Shown: positions 37,524-49,169, numbered from the stretch's first letter. The stretch: DNA of 64,000 bases from Vermamoeba vermiformis (GCA_045837725.1 JBEWZL010000232.1:1-64000), one strand, 5' to 3'. A program made the numbers and translations. Notes: a model not told the origin generated them from the letters alone.

Positions 37524-37824
37524 TTCAGAATGTTGTGTATTACGGATCGGGACTTAGGGACAAAAAGAAAAACCAAAAAGTTTTGAATCAGGCCAGGGTG
37601 GTTTCAGCAATTAGACCAAATTTGACCAATTTATTTAACACGTGGCGGCCAATATCAACGACGCAGCACATTGACGGGCCGCACTACGATTGGATCTCCT
37701 GATCCGAACACAAATCCACCTTTGATTCGATGTCGCGACTTAAAATAGATCACGACAGTCAGTACATAATATGAATTACGTTTAATCATTATTTTACATA
37801 TATACATTGCGTAGATCAAGTTTC
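37524..37824. other. Intergenic region
   Basis: This short spacer lies between the start of the TLC gene and the end of the rhomboid gene, both on the minus strand. It should carry the TLC gene promoter and the rhomboid 3' end. Nothing else is evident. Confidence 0.4.
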
Positions 37825-39343
37825 TTAATAATTCCTGAGATTCCTCAACCGAGCTGCTCGTTGTGCTGGAGTCTCTCCAGGAAACTGATCGTAATTATTA
37901 TTATTACCGACATTATTATAATTATTATTCGGCACTGGAGCAGGAGGCTGATAGAAATTGTTATGGTGAACTTGCGGAGCATTTCCGAAGAAAAATCCAT
38001 TATTGTTATTGTTGTTATTATTCAATGGGCCTTGATACGCAACAAATCTTTGCGGATTTGGTGCGGGCACGTGATCTCCGCCCATTAGGATGTCTTCGAT
38101 GACGCGAGTAGGGATCTCGACCAAAGGCTTGAGCGGACCTTTGACGTACAGTAATCCGGCTCCAATGCCGCACAAATGACCCAAAAATGACACGTGTGGA
38201 TTAATCTATATTAAAAACGAGTCTTAGAATCTCTTTTAAATTGACAGAATCTCAAAGCCGAGAATGGCAATTTCGTCTAAACCCGTTCAAAAATTTAAAC
38301 TGTGCTAAACTAAGCATAAATAAATATATTGTGTCGCTTATTATAGCAATTAAATGAGTTTGTAACGGAAAGTACGAACCATTTGAATAAAGAGAAGCTC
38401 GGCCCAATAAACGTACTTGGACGGCACGGGAATGCCCATAACACTAGCACAAAGGCGTTATTAGTACATACGTGCTATATGAACGACATTATACATACAA
38501 TTGAGGTCCTGTAGTGTACGCCGTCATCAAAACTTTGAACGAAAACAGTACGCCTGAGAAGCCCAAAGCACACGCGTTCATATTACTACAAATTAAGTAT
38601 TAGGACTAAAAGATGGTACTTCGTACTATCACCGATGCCCACTACTTACCTGTAGTTGCCAAAGTACTGTGCCATAACATAGCTCGCTACTAAAAATAGC
38701 AAGTTTGTAACGACCGCAAACTCAACAGTCATCACTAAAAATCGAATGGTTCCAATTCTTTTTTCTAAATATCTTCCTTTCTAATAGTAACAATATTAAT
38801 ACATACATTTGATAGCAATCTCGGTAAACTTACGTAAAGCCAGCTCGTCATATTATAGTACAAATGTAGATCGTCGTTATGATACACAGCAGCAGTCAGT
38901 AATCGATACCCTTCGTGCAAATATTAATAAATATTATTTTTTGAAAGGAGAGGTACTTACACTCGCGACCGCTAAACAGTAGGCTCGGGATCAAACAAAC
39001 TTGGTAGACATCAGGAGAAATAAAGCCAATAAAATCAAAGTGCAGTACTGAGCACAATATAAGTACTCCTAAAGTGATTGGTGGAATGTTGTTGACGCCG
39101 ATCTCAAGCACTGGAAAATTAAAAATTAGTCAATGATAATTACACGTCACCACAAAATAAAAACAAATTGCGAAACCATTTGCTAATATTCTGTAATTTT
39201 TATAAGAAACTTATCATAAAGGCAAAATAAAGACAACCGGTCGTGTCAATTACTCGTTGATCTGTTTGCCTTGGTTGCTTACCTCGCATTACGAGAAACA
39301 TGAGAGCAAAGTTGTCTCGACGTCCAGCTTGTCGTCTATTCAT
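37825..39343 (-). CDS. Rhomboid intramembrane protease, RHBDD1/RHBDL4-like
   Basis: Seven exons encode about 330 residues. The N-terminus (ATG at 39343, MNRRQAGRRDNFALMFL) and the next exon (VGVNNIPP-like: EIGVNNIPPITLGVLIL) closely follow human RHBDD1. Later motifs do too: the AAVYHNDDLHLYYNMTSWLYKG segment, CAFGFSGVLFSFKVL with the catalytic serine in GFSG, VMGIPVPSKYVYWAELLFI, and VSFLGHLCGIGAGLLY with the catalytic histidine. Both dyad residues are present, so an active ER rhomboid is expected. In animals RHBDL4 cleaves unstable membrane proteins for ER-associated degradation with p97 through a VCP-binding tail. Here the tail is Asn-rich and ends ETPAQRAARLRNLRNY; the AARLRNLRN portion resembles a VCP-binding arginine-rich motif, which I infer but cannot confirm. 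Confidence 0.9.
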
Positions 39344-40172
39344 TGTATCGTTAATGCTCGGCTCGTGTGCCGCCTTGTTGAGGGGTTAGTGAAAATTAAA
39401 GCTACGGCGCGAACCTCCAACAAAATTTTAAACCAAGACTCCACGTCACCATGCGTGGGATTTTAGTGAAAGTACGATTTATCTCGTTCCTTGTCGATCA
39501 GTGGCCAAATAATAGCCTCGCTTGAAATAGACAACACCAACAGAGCAAAATCTGTTCGCATTCACGGGACAATGTTCTTGAGCGTCAATAATTAGGAAGA
39601 TATCAGTACTAGATGCTATTCGGTCGTGGCATGCAGAAAAGGTAATTATTCCGAGTAAACACAATTTTAAATAATTATTTTGAATTTTTGTTTGATTTGT
39701 AACGGTTAGTTGCATTCACCTCCAACCTGCCCATGAACTCTCTATTGACTTCCCTTGCTAGCTTTAAGTACCCATACATTGCTGTTATCGTGCATGAGGG
39801 TTGATACAGCCACCAATGGTTGTGTAGTGCTCCATCCGCTCATCCGATTATGCGGTTCGATCTGGGGAACAAGGAAAATTCCTTTACGTGAAAACCGCAA
39901 GACACAAGTACCGCATGAACCTGTGCGGGTCATTACGGTAACTACAAGAACGCAACGGTCTTCGTGTTCTTTTCATTTTGCTTGCAAATTCGAGTTAGCT
40001 CGTTGCGGATTGGTCGGTTTGATTAAAAAGGAAAAACCGTAGATCAACGCAGCAAAACCGCACCGCAACACAAAACTTGCTTAAAAACGATGTCGCACGT
40101 TGTTTAATTCATTCAATCAACGCAAAAAGCAAGTACAACTTCTCACGGACTCGAAGTTGAATCTGACGCGAG
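39344..40172. other. Divergent intergenic region with weak minus-strand ORFs
   Basis: This region separates the rhomboid gene and the plus-strand hydrolase gene. A minus-strand ATG frame at 39,479-39,715 (78 codons) has a hydrophobic start (LKLCLLGIITFSAC) and four cysteines, so it could be a small secreted protein. Another minus-strand open stretch lies at 39,742-39,933. Neither has a recognised family or clear splice support, and I do not call them genes. Confidence 0.3.
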
Positions 40173-42112
40173 ATGTCGAACAAACCGAAAAAAGATTTGG
40201 ATGTCGAGAGCGCATCACTTTCATCGCTCTCTGTATCGGTACGTACACTTGATAAATTTCAGATATGCCATTCAGAAGCATTATTCGTGATTAAAATTAA
40301 ATTTGTTCAATCGCAAATGAATTGAATTAATTTGAAGATTGCAGGACAAATTTAAACAACGATGGTACGTCATCTTTTCCGCCTTGGGAGTGGTCGCCGG
40401 TCTATTAGGATTCGCGATCCACTTTGGTCTCGCGTACGTGCCTGGCATTAATCCGCCCAACCAATGGCCCGCGGTTTGGGGTGCCATCTTTTCTGCTTAT
40501 TTTGCTGCCTTCTTGACTTTCTACTTGTGGAACGGCAAATTCTACTCGCGCAACGCTGGTGCTAGAATCACTAAGCTCGTTTTGTGGGGATTCCTTGCCG
40601 CATCTGGATTCATCATTTTTATTTGCAACATGATCGTCGGTGGTATCTCTAGCGATAGAGGCGCTATTGCCGGAGGTATTTGGGCATTGGTGTGGTGTGG
40701 TTGGGCTCTTGGATTGTGTAAGTACAGCACTTAGATGCTCTCGCCTGACCGTTACAAAAAACTTGATCTTGATCTCATTATCCCCGTCCTATCCTCAAAC
40801 AATAATGCTAATTCGGTTTTGTATGTAGTTATCGGATTCCTTAAAACACCTACTAAGAGTCGCCCTCACCGCCCAAAGAACAACAAGGGCATTAAGATCG
40901 TGTACGGCATCATCCGCGTCTTTGCCTACTTTTTCTTGGCTGTTGCTACATTTTTGATTGCATTGATGCTCGGTCACGTGTCTTCATTGGCTGCTGAAAC
41001 CGTGGCATTGCCCGTACCCGGCAAATTGGTCCAAGCCGACGCTGGATTCCCTTCTGGTGCTTCAATGAACATGCACATTCTTTGCAAGGGTCCTACTGAT
41101 TCTACTTTCCCTACTATCATCTTGGCTTCTGGTACGTATTTTATCCTCTATAAGTGTGTTACTTGCGCTCGTACTGAAATTCGGATGTGTTTTTAGGTGG
41201 TGGCACGTGCTCTGCTTCGATGATGCCCTTGCAAGATGCTATGACCGACAAATATAGAGTATGCGTCTTCGACTCACCGGGCTACTGCTGGTCAGATACT
41301 GGCAAGGTCCCCTACGCCAGAAGCGAACAGACGGATTTGGTTGCTCAGATGTTGGAAAGATCAGGCGAAAAGGGACCTTTTGTTATGATGGGCCACTCCG
41401 ACGGCGGTCAATTATCCCGAGCTGTTTTTGTCAGACACCCTGAGCTCGTTGCCGGAATTGTTTTGTTGGATTCAGTCAACACTGAATGGTACACAATCAC
41501 TTACAACTTGACCGGTCAAAACTACTTGGCTACACCGGACAACATGAACATTATTTCTACTGTCGATGTTGTGCGCGCATTTGCTGCTGTTGGTGTTCAG
41601 CGCTTGTTCCAAAGACCAAACGACTTCGCGCCAAAGTACCAACTTGCCGCGGGCTGGACTTGGTGGCAAACTCGAAACTGGAACTCTCAATACTGGGGAG
41701 TGAAAGGAGGCAACGGCGACATGGCCCAAAACTGGGATTATAATGGTAAGTCATCAACTATTCTAAGAAAAAATGCTAGCAAGATCCGGATCTAACGTAT
41801 TTTTTTCTTCCATTAGTTGACGGTGCTTACGGTAACTTGCCTCTTTTGGTATTGTCAGCTAGCGGACTGCCTCCCAACTCACCTTGCAGCGACTATGGTC
41901 TGCCTGATGGTGCTGACTGCGATCTGCGCCGTGAAGTCAACGACGCGATCTACCGCGATGTCGTTGTAGGCCAACGTGATCTTAGCACTCGCGGAGGACT
42001 TGTTTTGTGCATGAACGGCAATCAACCTTGCGGCCACGGCTTTGCATTCACCAAGGTCGATTGGATCGTCGAACAATTTAACACATACTTCAGCAACGTT
42101 ACCTTCGCTTAA
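40173..42112 (+). CDS. Multi-pass membrane protein with C-terminal alpha/beta hydrolase domain
   Basis: Six exons encode about 560 residues. The ATG at 40173 gives a short Ser-rich cytosolic tail, then five hydrophobic helices (for example VIFSALGVVAGLLGFAI, AIFSAYFAAFLTFYL, GIIRVFAYFFLAVATFLIAL). The second half is an alpha/beta hydrolase. An oxyanion-region GGGTCSASM comes first, then VFDSPGYCWSD, MGHSDGG (the nucleophile elbow with its serine), VAGIVLLDSVN, and a late CGHGF that may supply the triad histidine. After five helices the catalytic domain would lie on the lumenal or extracellular side if the N-terminus is cytosolic. Codon use is the most biased in the window (many C-ending codons), which suggests high expression. 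The substrate is unknown; lipase, esterase or peptidase are all possible. Confidence 0.82.
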
Positions 42113-42286
42113 TCAAGAAGGTCTAACCTAAAATGTCCTGTTAACAACGACGGGAAGTGAATAAATGTAAATAGAACGATTTTAATATTAAGAAAGCTTA
42201 CTTTTTGTTGACAGCGTTTGTTAAACTTGACTAAAGTATTCACGACCTTAGTAACTTTATTTTGGATTAACACCCGAAACTACTTT

Positions 42287-43154
42287 TTAAAAATAATATT
42301 GTGAGCGAGGTCTTGCGTTTCCATCTGCTTCCGGGATAAATACACAGGGACACTTCTCCAATGTGTAGTCGAAATTACCATATCCAATTTTGACGGGAAC
42401 GCCGCTCGGAAATGTGAATTGCAGCGAGTTACCCTGATCCACAGTCAAGGTAAATCGGAATGACGGCGAGTAAGCTTGGCTAGTTCCTTCATCGTTTCGG
42501 CCAATGATGGTGCAAGGTGGTTTGTACCTTGAGTAAACATCTGTCTCGGCAGTGAACAGCGGATCTCCAACAGCATCAAACTCAGCCTTATTGATTGTAA
42601 CAAATACTGTCCGATTTTCATTTATATAATGGCCTAAAAAAGAAATCGAATTAAATTTCTGGGCTTAGACAGAACACAGCTAAATGCTTGCCTTTAATAT
42701 TATTTACGTCCGCAAGGATGAGCTTATTGGGAGAGTCTGGTGCTACCGAGGTAATTATTTTGCCATCTCCATCACCGGAGAAATAGACGAAAGGATATGG
42801 TGAGTTTGATCCAGTACAGATGTTCTCCAAGGTCACCGCCATTGTAAAGCTGTACGCCTTTTCGTTTCCAGTAGCTATGAAATATTATTTTTATAATATT
42901 AGCATGAAGGTCTACATACCTCTTGAAACGCTGTAAGCCGAGAGGTCAGTTACTACTCCTCTGTAACAGCCAGTAGAGTCCGTTAAGTTGATTGGATTGG
43001 AGTAGCCTTGATAACTAATATAACTTGTATTCGTAAGCACTATTCGCTCGGCCAGAACTTGACCGTACTGCGTACTATTTTTATAGTAACATGGATCATA
43101 GCACCAAACGCACCACAAGAGCGCGAAAAGCACAAGTAAGCGTAATTTGAACAT
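42287..43154 (-). CDS. Secreted protein of unknown function, cousin of the divergent neighbour
   Basis: Three exons encode about 245 residues. The ATG at 43154 starts a clear signal peptide (LRLLVLFALLWCVWC) followed by a mature N-terminus with YDPCYYKNST. The chain is beta-rich with several N-glycosylation sites (NST, NTS, NLT) and four to six cysteines, including a CPCVF pair near the end, and finishes in QYYF. I recognise no named domain. The next gene on the opposite strand has the same plan (signal peptide, early Cys-Tyr motif, similar length, Tyr-rich end), so the two are probably old duplicates. Likely secreted or cell-surface. Confidence 0.72.
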
Positions 43155-43514
43155 TCTTTATAAAGTATTGTTGAGGCTTATAGTTGCGATAATACTCCTA
43201 AGAATGGCTTTTTACGTAATTCGATTTTTTTAAAATCAGATAATTTTTCAAGTAATTTTATAATTAATTCTAATGATCGATATAACTCGGAAATATTTAC
43301 CTTTTTATTGTCAAAAATCGTCAACCAGATCTAAATTATTCTTGCTCTGCTTTCAACACTATTGTAATTTACGGATTCTGTGGTTCATGATTCTGATGCT
43401 AAATTCATTCGTCTCCATTAGACGAGTAATGGATCTATTTGTTGTTTAGCCTATTTTGGTGAAGCAACATGAAATTCGAATTAACAAGACCATTTTGTTC
43501 ATTTTAAACTCACA
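43155..43514. other. Shared promoter region of two secreted-protein genes
   Basis: This spacer lies between two divergently oriented genes for related secreted proteins. It is AT-rich with no ORF and should carry both promoters. Confidence 0.45.
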
Positions 43515-44376
43515 ATGACAACAATCATGACTACAATGATCAGAGCAAGCATTCTTATGGTACTCTTTGTAGGGTTTGGCTCCGCTCTAAACTTTCCTGG
43601 AACCTGCTACAATACCGATAACTCGACGTTCACATCTGCTAAGGTTGATGAAGGCATCATATTTCCGGTGTACGTTAACGAAAGTACAGCTCAGCGCTAC
43701 GTGATAGACAATACAACGCAGTGGAAGTTCAATTTTGGTTATTTGTCGGCGTCCGGTAGCGAAGCAAATTGTAAGTCTACAACACATTGCCGGAGCTTGG
43801 TTCTGATACCTATTATAGCAACAAAAAACATGTACTTTGACGCAGTCTTGGAGAGTATCACTAACGGAACGAATATTCCATTGGGAGCTTACGAATCTGC
43901 CGATATTAAGATCCGAGCTTCTGCAGAGTTAGGACGACTCACTATTGAAGATTTCAGCTTTGCGGGTATGATATTTTCATACGCTTACTATTGATGTATT
44001 TACACCATCCTACTGCTAAGGCTTCGTTCGAAACCGGAACGACTTCTACGCCACTCAGCCGGCCTCCTATAACATATCGATAAGTTACGCGGAGTTTCGG
44101 ACCAAGCAGGGCCCTGAAAGTTTCCAAAAATGGAAATATATCAACAAAGATTTTGGATCTAACTGTACAACGGTGACTATTGGATCTGCTAGCTCAAACG
44201 TCCTGGCGCAATACAGACCATTTACTATGGAGATGATCTTTTACAGTGGTTTGCATCTCTGGTTCGATATTCCGCTGTCGTTGAATTATTCCGCTCGCTA
44301 TTTCTCAGGCAGCACCATCGATACCTTCACCAACTGTCCTGACTGCTCCAGCTTAAATACAACATCGTATTATTAG
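43515..44376 (+). CDS. Secreted protein of unknown function, cousin of the divergent neighbour
   Basis: Two main exons encode about 265 residues. After the first ATG at 43515 there are further in-frame Met codons, and the signal peptide core is ASILMVLFVGFGSA. The mature protein begins NFPGTCYNTDNST and carries many Asn-x-Ser/Thr sites and a few cysteines, with a CPDC pair near the end and a terminal TTSYY. No named domain is evident, and the secondary structure appears beta-rich. It shares length, layout and end composition with the gene on the other strand at 42,287-43,154. It ends only 64 bases from the convergent F-box gene. Confidence 0.7.
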
Positions 44377-44439
44377 CACTATTCACTTTATAACATATTT
44401 TACGCTTTCATTCAGTGGAGATAATAAACTCCTTGTTTA

Positions 44440-46146
44440 TTAATCGAGCCAATAGTACGAGACATCGAGGTCGTACAATTTAGGCATTTTTTCGAGCAGC
44501 ATTTGTTGATCGAGTTGATACGTATTTGGCACGTGCGGTGTCAAACGTTCCAAAGATGTCAAAAGTGTCAATTTTTGTAACGGTTCTGTGTTGCTTACGT
44601 TCAAATCCAACCACGTCAACTTTCTTAAATTAGTCCATACTTCCATATTTAGATGCTCATTGACAGTTATTGTTAACATTCGCAGATTTGTTAGCTGACC
44701 AATTGCTTCGTTCAGAGCAGGACTAACAGTGTTGGCCGAAAGGCTTGTCAGGTTTTGAAATTTCGTGAGTAAATTAACCATTTTTGGAGTGTTTGGTAAA
44801 TCATATAGCACTTCCAATTGTGTTAAGTGAATCAGATCGAAAGAGAGAATATTTCGAACACCAACGCCGTTGATTTCCTTGAGTGACGTCATTAGTGGTG
44901 CGCTCTCAAAGGTCAATTTGCATCTATTTATAGTAAGGCTTGTCAATTTCGTCATTGTTGTTGAGATTTCTAACTCAATAAGGGGCATGCGGGGGTGGAA
45001 ACGGATCCGCAAATCGACAAGACTCGTCAAAGAGTTGAGGCGTTTGGTGAACGTAGGAACGTCCAATTGGCACCTACTTTCTACTGATATACATAATGAC
45101 TGTAGTCTAGTAAATTTTGTCAACTCTTTCAAATAATTTGAGAAGGTTTCTGGATCGGGCAATTGAAGGAGTCGAAGTTCTGTCAGTCCTTGTGCCTTAA
45201 TAAATGTTACTAACTCTTGTTTGTCATTGTCAGGCCAGTCTTTGTTCCAATTGATGCGTAGATATTGCAAATTTGTCAATTTTGTCAAATGATGCGGAGG
45301 TACTTCCGAAACTGCGAGTGAGGTCAGGGCAGTAGGATATTCGTCAATATCATAAGCGTCTATTCCGAGGTATTCTAATCGCGTGAACTTTGACGCGGGG
45401 AATAATCGTCTCGATTGGTCTGAGTAGGCTATATCTCTAAGTCCAACAAACGGATTTAGATCCTCTGGCTTAAATCTCATCTGGTTGCCACCGACAGTTA
45501 ACTCTGTTAATATTTTCGGATTTTTGATGAGTTCAAAAGGGTTGTATTCTCCTTCGCACCTGACCTCAAGGCATTGTAATTTCGATAAACTTGTTAAGAA
45601 GTCGATTTGGGCTGGATCCTTCACTTGTAAATCTACAAGTCGTGTTAATTCTTTCAAGTGCGCATATAATTCATTTGGTATGTTGTAGGTGTTCAAATGC
45701 TGAAGATCTGTCAAGACTGTCAGCGCCATCCAACTTGAATCCACATCTGACTCTCTGATGAGCATTTCAATTTCAAGACCAGTTAAGTTTCGTAATCTCG
45801 TGATATGATTGGATATATCTTTAATGCCAAACTTATTCTTCTTGAACGCTAAAGAGAACGGATTTGCGCATCTCGAAAAAGTGTCTACCACTTCCTCTAA
45901 TTGAGCTTTGGATACGAAAAAAGTAACAAAATTGCGTTTGTTGACGATGTTGAACAATCTTTTGTTTATAGCTCGTGCAACTAATTTCAAATCCGAATCA
46001 AGAAAGGAAATTATAAGCTGAATCAATTCGCCGGGGAGGTTGTCCTATTGATAGTAATTTTATTAATTAATTTTACAAGGGAATGCTTAACAGAATAAAT
46101 AATTAATTTATCTTAAAAGATCTGACGTTAAAGCTGCGCTTACCAT
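44440..46146 (-). CDS. F-box/leucine-rich-repeat protein
   Basis: The main exon (44,440 to about 46,048) encodes about 535 residues of LRRs with the pattern LT.L..L.I, roughly twenty repeats (for example FTRLQSLCIS, LTSLTINRCKL, LTNLRMLTI). The frame opens with DNLPGELIQLIISFLDSDLK, a typical F-box start (LP.EL...I.SFL). The only ATG that fits lies alone at 46146-46144, directly followed by a GTAAGC donor; a roughly 95-nt intron ends in AATAG before GACAACCTC. The first coding exon would thus be the start codon only. F-box/LRR proteins bring substrates to SCF ubiquitin ligases. The LRRs have low complexity and look fast-evolving. The substrate is unknown. Confidence 0.78.
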
Positions 46147-46270
46147 TTTTCAAGATTCAATTATTATATTGAGACCTGGTAACACACTCGAAGTGTTTAA
46201 TATGAGACCTTTTGTTCTTGTTTCCAGGCGGAATTGTTAATAGATCTGTGAAACAGCTGTCTCCTTGTCT

Positions 46271-46594
46271 TCAATTGGCTGGCACCTGTCGTTGATCGAA
46301 CAAAACGGTGTGTTGGCTGGGTTGTACGAGATACTGCCCAGTTCCGTGAACCATGAATGAAGTACCGGGGACAACGCGAACTGGTTCAAGGCCAACGGGG
46401 TCTGAAGGAGTGCACGCCCACATGTGAGACTTCGAGTTGTTTAAATATTTCAGCTGTATCGTCTGCCAATTATAATTGATACAACAAAAACTATTGGTTG
46501 TTATTACTACAAATTACATTATATTTCGAGTGGTGCCGTGTGCCACATGTAACACGAGTTTAAGTGGTAAATCGATGCGGACCGCTAGAACCAT
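46271..46594 (-). CDS. Unrecognised protein fragment, possibly interrupted
   Basis: The minus-strand frame from about 46,500 to 46,271 reads like protein (NWQTIQLKYLNN, MWACTPSDPVG, VVPGTSFMVHGTG, HTVLFDQRQVPAN stop). It continues upstream in the same frame to an ATG at 46594 (MVLAVRIDLPLKLVLHVAHG) except for one in-frame TAA. The TAA lies inside a 27-base GT...AG segment whose removal keeps the frame, but 27 nt is well below the usual intron length. It may be an ultra-short intron, a pseudogene, or exons with other boundaries. I recognise no family. Confidence 0.4.
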
Positions 46595-46627
46595 CTTCTT
46601 GCCGCTGTCGCTTTACCATTATTTGTG

Positions 46628-47618
46628 TTAATTGATGAGGCCCACCTTGATGAAGTCCTCGAATTGGGAGCGCTGGTTGAACTCGTCACCGTTAAATGCA
46701 ATGCCGTAAAATTGTGCCAAGTTGGCCAGTTCGTCTAACGTGAGCTCAGATGCAGCAGCTACATTCGCTGGGAAATAGACGTTTACTGCCTGCGGAAGTA
46801 CGCCCACTAGAGCGATATTAGGTATTAGACATTCGTGACGAAGTACGTCAACTTACTGTTAGCAGCCACTGTTGATGGAAGAGGGCGCAGTGCAGCCTGG
46901 TCTCCTATCTGTTGGAACGCCAAGGCATTGGCTACACGCAACGGGGGCAACTCCATCATCACTTTGAGCTGGTTTTGCACCGCATTGAGTTGGTATTGTA
47001 GTTGCAGTGCCCAGTCGGGAGCTCCAGCGGCTTGATACGACTGCTCTGCGGCTAACCGAATCATTAGCCAAGGTGAAGTTAGTGACCAAAGCACTATTTG
47101 CAGCTTGTTTTTTGGTAAATATTAATTATTTAAATTATCTATTACCACGCAAATATTATTCTATTCGTACTAATATTGATAATAATAATAAGTAATTGCT
47201 TACCTTTCGACTTCTTGACGGCCTTGGAACAGTCATGCTCCGTAATGTCGCCCGCATCCGCGCTCGCATTATCAAGACCGGGTACGACTGGATCGGGAGG
47301 GGCAATGTGCAGGGCTTGTGAACCTTGTTGTAATTGAGGGATTACATTTTGAGGTTGAGCCATTGCTGTGGTTAACTTGTTGAACAATATGAAAATCTTG
47401 AACAACGGGTCTGAGAAGGGAGTGCGGGGCTGGTAGTCGTTGATTGGAGTGGCTAGACATTCACCTTCGACGGAGCTGTAAGTGCGGCACTGAGTGTCCG
47501 CGCCACATGCTTCAGCAACATTTGGAGCTGTACTTGTACGAGCCATGATGCAAAGTCGGGGGAAGTCTACAATTACAGCCCTTGGGACGCCGTTACAGAG
47601 GTCTATTGCAGTTGACAT
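46628..47618 (-). CDS. Hypothetical protein, fungal/amoebal unknown type
   Basis: Three exons encode about 260 residues. The ATG at 47618 opens the longest frame, although an internal MAQPQNVIP is another possible start. The first intron is about 150 nt (CCGCAGAGCAG follows a GGTTAG acceptor), and the second ends in CTCTAG before TGGGCGTAC. The middle is helical (WALQLQYQLNAVQNQLKVMMEL). The end (SELTLDELANLAQFYGIAFNG ... RSQFEDFIKVGLIN) resembles the closing segment of unnamed proteins in fungi and protists, in which a short helix pair ends the chain. No catalytic motif is seen. Both junctions keep frame. Confidence 0.55.
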
Positions 47619-47713
47619 CTTACAAGTAGACTATGGCCGGCGGGTACTAAATCTAGGTATGGCGAGTTACTTAATTTTGTGTGAGCCACTGCTATCCGAG
47701 CTCGGCAGATCTG

Positions 47714-49169
47714 CTAGTTCGCGGATGCGTCAAATTCTTCTTCCACGATAAGCAAATGCTTTTTGGCACCGCCTAACAACTCTTCTATATTTTGGGTCTT
47801 ATCAGTTGATAGTGTTACTTTAGTTTTCGGATAGCTCGTGAAAAGTTGCCACGATCTCGTTTCGAGAGATAAATTTCCTAAACAGGAAGGCATTAAATTA
47901 TTGCAATTTACGCGTAAATTCTTTATCATTAAAGCCCAATAAAATTAATTTTGCAAGACCGTGGCATTTACCTTCAATAAAATTATAAAGTTCCTCCGAA
48001 GTAGTTGTCTTAAGAAAACGGCGGATCTGCTTAGCGCCATCTGGGAAACGAAGTGCGATCTAATAGTACGGTTAAATAGTGCTCTAAAAATGCAACGAAG
48101 GCGATTAAAGTACTGAACGAACCTCCACTGCGTTTTGTGTACCGGCATCTGGTTCCGGCGAGATCGACTCTTTAAGCTGATCTCGATAGCTTCTCAAGCT
48201 CTATAGTGCACAGTGAGTTAAATAACGTTCTATGCGCGGTATTCAACTATTTAAAGCGGATCTCCCGCTCGCGTACCTCTTCGACAATTTTTTGTTCTTC
48301 TTCAGCCATCTTTCTTTCATTTTCCTCTTTCGCTCTTTTCTCCTCCTACAAGCGCATTATTTTGTATACTTTCATTATATAGTCCATTGGGTCAAGTCAA
48401 AATTACCTTTTCTCGATCTTGTCTCAAACTTTCTTCAAAAGCAGCGTTCTGTTCCGCAATAAGGGCACTCGTTTCATCGTAGTTATTGTTATTATTGTTA
48501 TTTTGCTGAGCGCGTTGCCGTCTTCGTTGCTCCTGATCGCAAAAAAATTAATGCCCGCCAAAATATTTAAGTTTGGCAAACCAGAACAACAGAATGTAAA
48601 ACAAGATTAGTACTTATATTGTATACTATACCTCTTCTTCTCGGAACCGAAGCGATTCTTCAATTGCCCTTGATTCCTCGAGCCACTCGTAAGCGAATCT
48701 TTGTTGATCTTGTAGTTGCCTTTGCCTTCGTCGTAATTCAGTCTCCTACAAAAAATGTTAATTTTAGCATTTTTGAAAATACAAGGTAGGCATTGTAATT
48801 TATCAAGATACATTAGGAATTCATTTCAGACAGATTCAGATTTCAAAAATATTTGTATAAACGAAATTAGCATTGATTATGTTCTAATAATTACCCTAGC
48901 AGTTTCTGTGGCCTGTAATTGAAGTCTTTCGCGGCTTCTGAGGACGCTAGCTTGATCTAAATTTTTCAAATTAATTAGTAATTTTGCAAAAATCAATTAA
49001 TTTATTGAACTAATGTACCATATGTAGGAGTAGCCACATTTGCGTTCCTGTTGTCTTTTTGAAGCAAAGTACGCCAAATCCACTTTGCCACGTAAGCGAT
49101 AGGGAAACAGACAAACATTACGCTTATCACGAAATTGATCGCTGATATTAACAGCGCTATTATTCTCAT
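47714..49169 (-). CDS. Membrane-anchored UBX-domain protein
   Basis: Eight short exons encode about 300 residues. The ATG at 49169 gives MRIIALLISAINFVISVMFV, one hydrophobic anchor. After a linker there is a long charged coiled coil (RSRERLQLQATE, ELRRRQRQLQDQQ, an Asn run, AFEESLRQDREK, EEKRAKEENERKMAEEE). The end is a UBX domain (IALRFPDGAKQIRRFL ... SEELYNFIEG ... SWQLFTSYPKTKV). UBX domains bind the N-domain of p97/Cdc48. The FEESLRQDREKEEKRA stretch matches the coil that precedes UBX in FAF2/UBXD8, a hairpin-anchored ERAD factor, but I see no UBA and no UAS thioredoxin-like domain here. It is therefore a reduced relative, or a different membrane UBX protein. Its likely site is the ER. 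Confidence 0.75.

Noticed and set aside
37870-38020. TTATTATTATT-rich microsatellite
   Set aside because: It encodes the Asn-rich tail of the rhomboid protein.
39479-39933. Two short minus-strand frames as secreted proteins
   Set aside because: One has a hydrophobic start and four cysteines, but no splice, homology or composition evidence is strong enough to call a gene.
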